Of a stretch of 6,494 nt of DNA, positions 1 through 5,349 are shown piece after piece. The notes beneath the pieces are model-generated. The model worked only from the letters and a program-made list of their open reading frames with translations. It was not told the DNA's origin and did not search any database. Location: contig PKRH01000157.1 in NCBI GenBank assembly GCA_017577565.1, positions 1 through 6,494 of the forward strand, written 5' to 3'. The first letter of the stretch is position 1, and the number at the start of each line of letters is the position of its first letter. Position numbers and translations under genes: made by a program. This DNA comes from Thermoanaerobacterales bacterium (lineage in GTDB: Bacteria > Actinomycetota > Acidimicrobiia > Acidimicrobiales > JACDCH01).

Positions 1-31
1 CGTCTCGCTCATGGTCGTCCGGAGCGGGTGA
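1..31 (+). CDS. C-terminal end of an upstream gene (partial), possibly SAF-domain/CpaB-like
   Basis: The frame starting at base 2 reads VSLMVVRSG and stops with TGA at 29-31, two bases before the GTG of the next gene. Such tight spacing matches the rest of this operon, so this is probably the tail of the preceding operon member. In actinobacterial Tad loci a SAF-domain (CpaB/RcpC-like) protein often sits just before the TadZ-like gene. The hydrophobic, valine-rich end does not conflict with that, but nine residues cannot identify a family. The end of this gene also carries the GGAG (21-24) that serves as Shine-Dalgarno for the next gene. Confidence 0.45.
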   Translation, partial: VSLMVVRSG

Positions 32-32
32 C

Positions 33-839
33 GTGACGGCGATCGTGCTCGTCTCGGTCAAGGGGGCGCCGGGGGTCACCACGGCCGCCGCCGCCCTCGC
101 CGCCGTGGCCTCGGGGGCCGGCACGCCCCCGCCGGAGGGGCCGGCCGCGGTGCTCGCCGAGCTCGACCCGTCGGGTGGGTCGGTGCAGGTGCTGACCGGC
201 GCGCCCGCCCAGTGGGGCGCGATCGACGCCGCCGGACGGCTGCGACGCCAGGTCAGCGCGGCCGCCGTCCGCGACCACCTCGCCGACGTCCCGCCGGGCG
301 TCGCCACGCTCACCGCGCCGCCCGCCGCCCACGTGGCCGGCTCGGTCATCGCCTCGGGCGGCGACCGGTGGCTGCCCTCGCTGCGGGCGGCGGCCCCCGA
401 GGTCGTCGTCGACGCCGGCCGCTGGGACGCCACCCAGCCCACGGCCGGGCGGATCCAGGGCGCGGACGTCGTCGGGCTCGTGTGCCGCCCGACGGTGACC
501 GGCGTCGAGTCGGCCCGGCTGGCCCTCGACCGCCTGCGGGCCGCGGTCCGCGCCCCGGTCGCCCTGGTCGTCGTGGGCCGCAGGCCCTACCCGACGGACG
601 AGATCGCCGCGCACGTCGACGTCCCGGTGGCCGGGCCCCTCGCCTGGGACCCCCGCGCCGTCGCCGCCCTGTGGGCCACGGGCCTCACGCGCCGGTGGCG
701 GCGCTCGTCGCTGGCCCGGTCGGCCGCGGCGACGCACGCCGCCCTGGCCTCGCTGGCCGGGCCGTCCGCGGCCCCGTCGCCGGCGTCCGACCGACCGGCG
801 GCCGAGACCGCCGCACCCCCGACGGAGGTGGCCTCGTGA
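33..839 (+). CDS. tadZ: TadZ/CpaE-like P-loop protein with degenerate Walker A
   Basis: 268 residues from GTG at 33, with GGAG eight bases upstream (21-24). The N-terminus (strand IVLVSV, then KGAPGVTT at residues 10-17) is a deviant Walker A of the MinD/ParA class. The signature lysine K10 is present, but the lysine expected before the T is V15, so normal ATP hydrolysis is doubtful. Two further ParA-like elements are visible: AELDPSGG (D45) and VVVDAGRW (D127), followed by VVGLVCRPT and ALVVVG strands typical of the fold. The last 30 or so residues are a Pro/Ala-rich tail. TadZ/CpaE proteins place the Tad pilus machine in the cell and act with the TadA ATPase, whose gene overlaps this one by 4 bases. 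Variant P-loops are familiar in actinobacterial relatives. The family is assigned from the fold and from context, and the alternative is a general ParA-like septum-site protein. Confidence 0.8.
   Translation: MTAIVLVSVKGAPGVTTAAAALAAVASGAGTPPPEGPAAVLAELDPSGGSVQVLTGAPAQWGAIDAAGRLRRQVSAAAVRDHLADVPPGVATLTAPPAAHVAGSVIASGGDRWLPSLRAAAPEVVVDAGRWDATQPTAGRIQGADVVGLVCRPTVTGVESARLALDRLRAAVRAPVALVVVGRRPYPTDEIAAHVDVPVAGPLAWDPRAVAALWATGLTRRWRRSSLARSAAATHAALASLAGPSAAPSPASDRPAAETAAPPTEVAS
824..828 (+). promoter_or_regulatory. Shine-Dalgarno of tadA
   Basis: GGAGG lies seven bases before the GTG at 836 and inside the end of the TadZ-like gene. It decides the start of the ATPase gene. The same frame is open much further upstream (to 212), but that part reads as arginine/glycine/proline-rich shadow sequence over tadZ. 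Confidence 0.75.
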
Positions 840-2185
840 TCGACCCCCGCGTCGAGCAGCTCCGCCGCATCGTCGTCGCCGAGGTGGGCGAGGAGACCGC
901 CCGGCGGGCCCAGCTCGGCCTGCCGCCGCTCGACCCGGTCGACCGCCGGCAGATGGCCCGCTCGATCCTGCGGCGCGAGCTCGACGGCCAGTGGCGGGCC
1001 GCGCAGCAGCGGGGCGAGATGACGCTCACCCCCGAGGAGGAGGACCGCATCGTCGAGGAGGTCCTGGCCGGGCTGTTCTCGCAGCTGCCGGGGCTGGAGG
1101 CCTACCTCGCCCGCCAGGACGTGACCGACATCTTCGTCGTCGGCTGCGACAACGTCCGGCTGCGGACGCTGGACGGGCGGGAGCACAAGGTGCCGCCGGT
1201 CGCCGCCAGCGACGAGGAGCTCGTCGCCCAGATCCAGGCCCTCGCCCGCAAGGGCGGCCGCCTCGGCCTCGACGACGGCCCGACCGAGATCGAGAAGGAG
1301 TTCTCGCCGGCCCGGCCGATCCTCGACCTGCAGCTCTCCGACGGCTCGCGCCTGGCCGCCGTCGCCTGGGTGTCGGCCCGGCCCTACGTCTCGGTGCGGC
1401 GCCACGCCCTGGTCGACGCCACCCAGGACACGCTGGTGCACGAGTGGCACATGTACGACGAGGGCGTCGCCACGCTCCTGCGGGCCGCCATGCGGGCCCG
1501 GCTCAACATCCTCGTCGCCGGGGGCATGGGCCGGGGCAAGACGACGCTCATGCGGGCGCTGCTCCACGAGTGCCCGCCGGACGAGCGGATCGTCGTGCTC
1601 GAGCAGGAGCGCGAGCTGCAGCTGACCGCCGACCCCGAGCGCCACGACCACGTGCTCGAGCTGATCGAGCGGCCGCCGAACATGGAGGGCCAGGGCGCGG
1701 TCACACTCGCCGACCTCACCTGGGCGGTGAAGCGGCACGCCCCCGACCGCATCGTGATCGGCGAGGTCCGGGGCCCCGAGGTCATGTCGATGCTCGAGGC
1801 CGCCTGCGACGGCATCGCCGGCACGCTGTGCACGCTGCACGCCCGGTCGTCGCACCAGACCTTCGAGAAGCTGGTCAACTACGCCCGCCGGGACGGCGCC
1901 CGCTACGACCGGGAGGACGTCCTGCAGACGGCGGCCTACGCCCTCGACCTCGTCCTCTACCTCGACCGCGCCCGCGACGGCCGCCGGGTCCTGGCCGAGA
2001 TCACCCAGGTGCTCGACTACGACCCGAGCGACCGCCGCATCGTCACCAACGACTGGTTCGTGCCCGGCCCGGACGGCGCCGCGGTGCCCAACCCCCGGGC
2101 GCCCATCCCCGTCGACGTGCTCGACCTGCTGGTCGAGCACGGCTACCAGCCCGAGCTGCACCGGGACGCGGTGGGGGCCTGGTGA
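836..2185 (+). CDS. tadA: Tad pilus assembly ATPase TadA/CpaF (type II/IV secretion ATPase)
   Basis: 449 residues from GTG at 836, which overlaps the preceding stop as GTGA. It is the hexameric cytoplasmic motor that hydrolyses ATP to drive pilus assembly. The N-terminal part (about 1-150) is charged and helical. The CpaF core follows: RPYVSVRRH before the P-loop, Walker A GGMGRGKT (229-236), the Asp-box region IVVLEQERELQL (252-263, with E256 as the probable conserved acid), and RPPNMEGQGAVTL. Walker B-type RIVIGEVRG (305-313, E310) and a His box CTLHARS (H335) complete it. These are the PF00437 (T2SSE) hallmarks in the right order and spacing, and the length is normal for CpaF. The motif EQERELQL replaces the more common IEDTAELQL, as in an actinobacterial subgroup. 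The tadB gene overlaps its stop by 4 bases. The family is certain. The direction of action (extension, retraction or secretion) cannot be told from sequence. Confidence 0.95.
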   Translation: MIDPRVEQLRRIVVAEVGEETARRAQLGLPPLDPVDRRQMARSILRRELDGQWRAAQQRGEMTLTPEEEDRIVEEVLAGLFSQLPGLEAYLARQDVTDIFVVGCDNVRLRTLDGREHKVPPVAASDEELVAQIQALARKGGRLGLDDGPTEIEKEFSPARPILDLQLSDGSRLAAVAWVSARPYVSVRRHALVDATQDTLVHEWHMYDEGVATLLRAAMRARLNILVAGGMGRGKTTLMRALLHECPPDERIVVLEQERELQLTADPERHDHVLELIERPPNMEGQGAVTLADLTWAVKRHAPDRIVIGEVRGPEVMSMLEAACDGIAGTLCTLHARSSHQTFEKLVNYARRDGARYDREDVLQTAAYALDLVLYLDRARDGRRVLAEITQVLDYDPSDRRIVTNDWFVPGPDGAAVPNPRAPIPVDVLDLLVEHGYQPELHRDAVGAW

Positions 2186-3012
2186 CCGCGCTGGCGCTGC
2201 TCTCCGGGATCGCGGTCGTCGCCGGCGTCGCGCTGGCGGTCGGCGGCGCGCGGCCCGTGCCGGTCGAGCCGACGGCCCGGCCCCGGCGGCGGTGGACGCC
2301 GCCCACGCCCGAGCGGGCCGCGGCCGTCGGCGGCGTGGCGCTGCTCACGCTGCTCGTCACCCGCTGGCCCGTGGCGGCGGTGGGCGCGGGCCTGGCCGTC
2401 GCCGCGCTCGGCAGCTCGCGCTCGGCGCTCGCCCGCCAGACCGCGGCCGCCGACATGGCGGAGGCGCTCACGACCTGGGCCGAGATGCTGCGGGACGCGA
2501 CCGGCACGCCCCGCGGCATCGAGGGCGTCCTCGTGGCCACCGCGTCCGGCGCACCCGACCTCGTCCGCCCGGCCGCGCTGCGGGTCGCCCGCCGGCTCCC
2601 CTACGAGCCGCTCGACCCGGTGCTCGACGACCTGGCCGACGACCTCGCCCACCCGGTCGGCGACCTGGTCGTCACCGCGCTCCGGCTCGCCGCGCGGTCG
2701 GGCGGGCGGCAGATCCGGTCGGTCCTCGACGACCTGGCCGCCGTCGCCCGGGAGGAGGCCCGCATGCACCGCCGGATCGAGGTGGCCCGGGCTCGCCCGC
2801 GGTCCGACATGCGGTCGGTGCTGCTGCTGATGGTCGGCTTCGTCGCCCTCTTCGTCCTCGTCGCCCGCGACTACCTCGCGCCCTACGGCACCGTCGCCGG
2901 CCAGCTCGTCCTCACGGTCGTGCTCGGCATCTGGGCGGCCGGGGTGTGGGCGATGGGGCGGCTCGGGCGCATCCGCCCCGTCGAGCGGTTCCTGGTGAGG
3001 TCGGCGACGTGA
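2182..3012 (+). CDS. tadB: Tad inner-membrane platform protein TadB (T2SS F family)
   Basis: 276 residues from GTG at 2182, overlapping the tadA stop as GTGA, with only a weak G-rich Shine-Dalgarno (2170-2177). Predicted membrane segments are at about 3-21, 46-77, 212-228 and 239-258. The cytoplasmic domain between them (about 88-205) has the alpha-helical T2SSF pattern: AEALTTWAEMLRD near 93-105, then YEPLDPVLDDLADDLAHPVGD and a helix ending in RIEVARARPRSDMRS. With TadC it forms the membrane platform that the TadA ATPase turns or pushes against to insert Flp subunits. Position and length are as usual for TadB. Which of the two F-family proteins is TadB and which is TadC rests on gene order. 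Confidence 0.9.
   Translation: MTALALLSGIAVVAGVALAVGGARPVPVEPTARPRRRWTPPTPERAAAVGGVALLTLLVTRWPVAAVGAGLAVAALGSSRSALARQTAAADMAEALTTWAEMLRDATGTPRGIEGVLVATASGAPDLVRPAALRVARRLPYEPLDPVLDDLADDLAHPVGDLVVTALRLAARSGGRQIRSVLDDLAAVAREEARMHRRIEVARARPRSDMRSVLLLMVGFVALFVLVARDYLAPYGTVAGQLVLTVVLGIWAAGVWAMGRLGRIRPVERFLVRSAT
2994..3000 (+). promoter_or_regulatory. Shine-Dalgarno of tadC
   Basis: GGTGAGG ends eight bases before the GTG at 3009. It favours this overlapping start over the second in-frame GTG at 3015. Confidence 0.6.
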
Positions 3013-3902
3013 CCGTGGCGCTGCTCGCCGGCCTGGTCGTGGGTGCCGGCCTCTGGCTGGTCGCCTCCGGGCTGCGCCCGGCCCCGGAGCCCCTCGGCGA
3101 CGCCCTGGCCCGCATCGCCCGCCCGCCGGCGACCCAGCGCGCGGACGACGGCCTCGACGAGCGCGACGCCCGGGTCGGCGCCTTCCTGCTCGAGCGGGTC
3201 CCACCGCTCGCCCGCCGCATCGAGGCGGTCCGCGCCGATCTGCGGGTCGTCGGCCGGCCGCCCGAGGAGCAGGCGATCCGCACGGCCGCCTGGGTGCTGC
3301 TGCCGCTCCTGCTCGGCCCGTGGGTGGCGCTCGTGGCCGCCGTGTGCGGGCTGCCGCTGCCGCCCACCGTCGCCGGGACGGCGGGCCTGGTCGCGTCGGC
3401 CCTCGGCATCGTCGTGCCCTTCGCCGCGCTGCGGTCCGAGGCCCGCGAGCGCCGGGCGGCCTTCGCCCACGCGCTGTCGGCCTGGTGCGACGTGGTCGTC
3501 ATGACGCTGGCCGCCGGCCGGGGCGTCGAGCAGGCCATGGAGACCGCCGCGGGCTCGGGGGAGGGCTGGGCCTTCGCCGAGATCCGCGGCGCCCTCCACG
3601 GCGGTTACGTGCGGGGGGAGCCGCCCTGGGTGGCCCTCGGGCGCCTGGGCGACGATCTGGGCCTCCCCGACCTCACCGAGCTGGCGGGCACCATCGCCCT
3701 CGCCGGCGAGGAGGGGGCCGCGGTGCGGGCGACGGTCGCCGCCAAGGCCCGCACCATCCGCGAGCGCATCAGCACCGACACCGAGGTGGCCGCCGCCACC
3801 GCGACCGAGCGCATGAGCCTCCCGAGCGTCCTGCTCGTGCTCGGGTTCCTCGTCTTCCTCTGCTACCCGGCGATCGTCGCCGTCTTCGACTTCACGACCT
3901 GA
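3009..3902 (+). CDS. tadC: Tad inner-membrane platform protein TadC (T2SS F family)
   Basis: 297 residues from GTG at 3009, overlapping the tadB stop by 4 bases. Membrane segments are predicted at about 3-21, 92-114, 119-141 and 272-293. The cytoplasmic T2SSF domain lies between the last two: RRAAFAHALSAWCDVVVMTLAAGRG begins near 149, then GVEQAMETAA, a glycine-rich bend, and LPDLTELAGTIALAGEEGAAVR at about 219-240. The final RISTDTEVAAATATERMSLP leading into the last membrane helix is typical of TadC. It pairs with TadB as the membrane platform. This is the last gene of the coupled block before the only clear intergenic gap. There are three cysteines (113, 160, 285), all in or next to membrane helices. 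Confidence 0.9.
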   Translation: MTVALLAGLVVGAGLWLVASGLRPAPEPLGDALARIARPPATQRADDGLDERDARVGAFLLERVPPLARRIEAVRADLRVVGRPPEEQAIRTAAWVLLPLLLGPWVALVAAVCGLPLPPTVAGTAGLVASALGIVVPFAALRSEARERRAAFAHALSAWCDVVVMTLAAGRGVEQAMETAAGSGEGWAFAEIRGALHGGYVRGEPPWVALGRLGDDLGLPDLTELAGTIALAGEEGAAVRATVAAKARTIRERISTDTEVAAATATERMSLPSVLLVLGFLVFLCYPAIVAVFDFTT

Positions 3903-3936
3903 CCGATGTCCCGCCCACCGGAAAGGACCGGAACCG
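3903..3936 (+). promoter_or_regulatory. Intergenic gap with strong Shine-Dalgarno before flp
   Basis: This is the only gap longer than two bases between genes in the window. It holds GAAAGGA (3921-3927) nine bases before the ATG of flp, the best-looking ribosome-binding site here. CCGGAA occurs on both sides of it (3918-3923 and 3928-3933). No hairpin followed by a T run is visible, so I see no terminator. No convincing -35/-10 pair can be named in so short a stretch, although a promoter lying inside the end of tadC cannot be excluded. A strong, independent initiation site would suit the pilin, which is needed in large excess. Confidence 0.6.
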
Positions 3937-4125
3937 ATGACCGAGACCATCCGCAGGCTGTCGGCCGCCGTCGTCACGGCGTGGCAGGAGCGTCGCACCG
4001 ACGACGGCGGGCTCACGGACGAGGTGGCGATGATCGCCATCCTGGTCGGGATCGCCGTCGCCGTCGGCGGCATCCTGCTCGCCCTGCTGACCGGCGCCGC
4101 GTCGAGCCTGAGCTTCGACATCTGA
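3937..4125 (+). CDS. flp: Flp-family major pilin prepilin
   Basis: 62 residues from ATG at 3937, the only gene here with an ATG start. It is the probable structural subunit of the pilus fibre. The first 24 residues form an amphipathic, charged leader (MTETIRRL... QERRTDDG). A type IVb prepilin peptidase site fits G24|G25-L-T-D-E29, which places the glutamate at mature position +5. A single hydrophobic helix follows (about 30-52), then ASSLSFDI. The mature form would be about 38 residues, short but within the Flp range. The usual E-Y pair is E-V here, and the usual ATAIEY text is replaced by GLTDEV, so it is divergent in detail. Length, place after tadC and the G...E motif support the call. 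It is followed by a CTGA overlap with the TadE-like gene. Confidence 0.85.
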   Translation: MTETIRRLSAAVVTAWQERRTDDGGLTDEVAMIAILVGIAVAVGGILLALLTGAASSLSFDI

Positions 4126-4517
4126 CGCCGGGCCCGTGGCGCCGGCGGGGCGGGCGCCTCGCCGGCGACCGCGGCGCGGTCGCCCCCAGCGTGGTGATCG
4201 TCCCGGTGCTCATGACCGTGCTGCTCACCGTCGTGCAGGTGGCGCTCTGGTTCTACGGACGGGCGCTGGCCACCTCCGCCGCGCAGCACGGGCTCGACGC
4301 CGCCCGGATCGCCGAGGGCTCGGCCGCCGACGGCGAGGCGACCATCGCCGCCTTCGTCGAGCAGACCGGCGGGCTGGCGCTCACCGAGGTCGACGTCGAC
4401 CGCGGCGCCGAGACGGTGACCGTCAGGGTCGAGGGCGAGGTCGTGCAGGTGGTGCCGTTCATCGACGTGCCGGTCCGGGTCACGGTCCACGGACCGGTCG
4501 AGCGGGTGGTCGGGTGA
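4122..4517 (+). CDS. TadE-like pseudopilin/accessory protein, probable CTG start
   Basis: 131 residues if started at the CTG at 4122, which overlaps the flp stop as CTGA. The N-terminus is basic (RRRGGR, residues 7-12), followed by AGDRGAVAPS and a hydrophobic helix at about 22-47, the layout of TadE-type proteins (PF07811). The rest is a periplasmic/extracytoplasmic domain: SAAQHGLDAARIAEGSA, then a beta-rich part with TVTVRVEGEVVQVVPF and VPVRVTVHGP. The processing-like site is G18|A-V-A-P-S23, so the usual +5 glutamate is a serine. There is no ATG, GTG or TTG in frame between the middle of flp and 4191. GTG 4191, GTG 4194 or ATG 4212 would remove the basic leader and have no Shine-Dalgarno. 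The parallel N-terminus of the next protein supports starting upstream of the GDRG motif. The family is likely, but the start is uncertain. Confidence 0.75.
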   Translation: MTPGPWRRRGGRLAGDRGAVAPSVVIVPVLMTVLLTVVQVALWFYGRALATSAAQHGLDAARIAEGSAADGEATIAAFVEQTGGLALTEVDVDRGAETVTVRVEGEVVQVVPFIDVPVRVTVHGPVERVVG

Positions 4518-4945
4518 GCCGCCGGTCCCCCGCCCGCCGGGCCGGCGACCGCGGCACGGCCACGGCCGAGCTGGTCGTCCTCATGGTCGTCTTCTTCACC
4601 TTCGTCGCCGCCATCGTCTTCGCCGGGCGGGTCACGGTCGGCGCCGCCCAGGTCGAGGCCGCGGCCCGGTCGGCGGCCCGGACGATCAGCATCGCCCGCG
4701 ACCCCGAGGGGACGATCGACCGGGCGCGGGACCAGGCGGCGACCATCGCCGGCCTGGGGACCGCGGCGTGCTCCTCGATGCAGTTCACCCCGGTCATCGA
4801 CCGGTCCGCCGACCCGGCCGAGGTGCGCGTCGAGGTGGCCTGCACCGTCGACCTCTCCGAGATCACCCTGATCGCCGTGCCCGGGTCGTTCACCGTCGAC
4901 GCCACCGCCGTCGAGGTGATCGACCGCCACCGGGAGGGGTCGTGA
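4514..4945 (+). CDS. tadE: TadE-like pseudopilin with canonical +5 glutamate
   Basis: 143 residues from GTG at 4514, overlapping the preceding stop by 4 bases. It has a short basic leader (SRRSPARRAGDRG, residues 2-14), then G14|T-A-T-A-E19, the classic TadE processing motif with Glu at +5, and one membrane helix at about 18-38. The exported domain has AAQVEAAARSAARTISIARD, the conserved helix region after the TM in TadE, and two cysteines (C86 and C110) that may form a disulfide outside the membrane. Its C-terminal part (LIAVPGSFTVDATAVEVIDRHREGS) matches the common TadE ending with a beta strand. Of the three small proteins after flp, this is the one that best fits TadE. It is a probable minor pseudopilin assisting Flp assembly. 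Confidence 0.85.
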   Translation: MSRRSPARRAGDRGTATAELVVLMVVFFTFVAAIVFAGRVTVGAAQVEAAARSAARTISIARDPEGTIDRARDQAATIAGLGTAACSSMQFTPVIDRSADPAEVRVEVACTVDLSEITLIAVPGSFTVDATAVEVIDRHREGS

Positions 4946-5349
4946 GCCGGGCCGGCCGGGACGACCGGGGCTACGCCTCCGCCTGGACCATCGCGGTCGC
5001 GACCGCGTGCTGGGCCCTCGTCGGCCTGGTGGTGGACGGCGGCCGGGCGCTGCGGGAGCGCAGCGACGCCTTCGGGGCGGCGGCCGCCGCCGCCCGGGCC
5101 GGTGTCCAGGAGATCGACGAGGTGGCGGCGGTGCAGGGGGAGGTGCGCCTGGACGAGGCGCGGGCCGTCGCCGCCGCCGAGGCCCTGCTGGCCCGGCGCG
5201 GCTACGAGGGCGAGGTGACCGTCGACGGCGTCGAGGTGACGGTCGTGGTGGAGGGCGAGACCGACCTGAGGATCCTCGCCGCGCCCGACGTCGTCACCTA
5301 CCGGGTGGCCGCCTCCGCGCGAGCGGTCCGCGGGAACGACATCTCGTGA
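4942..5349 (+). CDS. TadG-like small envelope protein (putative Flp pilus-assembly TadE/G-like)
   Basis: 135 residues from GTG at 4942, overlapping the preceding stop as GTGA, with GGGAGGGG (4932-4939) just upstream at a rather short spacing. It has a leader DDRGYASAW (7-15), a membrane helix at about 14-33, then VVDGGRALRERSDAFGAAAA (31-50). That last stretch is the hallmark of the TadG-like N-terminal domain (PF13400): a V-D-x-G-x-x-L motif, then a polar segment and an alanine-rich helix. The rest is AAEALLARRGYEGEVTVDGVEV and a beta-rich end. There is no von Willebrand domain, so it is far shorter than proteobacterial TadG but usual in length for actinobacterial operons. At the position of the usual +5 glutamate there is W15, so peptidase processing is doubtful. 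Confidence 0.8.
   Translation: MSRAGRDDRGYASAWTIAVATACWALVGLVVDGGRALRERSDAFGAAAAAARAGVQEIDEVAAVQGEVRLDEARAVAAAEALLARRGYEGEVTVDGVEVTVVVEGETDLRILAAPDVVTYRVAASARAVRGNDIS

Noticed and set aside
212..835. Upstream extension of the tadA frame to a GTG or ATG near 212
   Set aside because: It lies wholly over the TadZ-like gene and reads as arginine/proline/glycine-rich shadow sequence. GTG 836 has GGAGG at good spacing and the recurring GTGA overlap.
587..2161. Long open frame on the minus strand opposite tadA, and similar ones at 2883-4490 and 5298-6476
   Set aside because: Extreme GC content removes stop codons on the opposite strand. The translations are low-complexity (G, R, A, D, V rich) with no family motif, and the plus-strand genes there are well supported.
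3903..3936. Rho-independent terminator between tadC and flp
   Set aside because: The CCGGAA repeats are direct, any hairpin would be tiny, and no T run follows.
3906..4121. ATG at 3906 as start of the first TadE-like gene
   Set aside because: This would cover the whole flp gene in another frame with an arginine/histidine-rich N-terminus, and no membrane or leader signal fits. The coding pattern in this frame begins near 4122.
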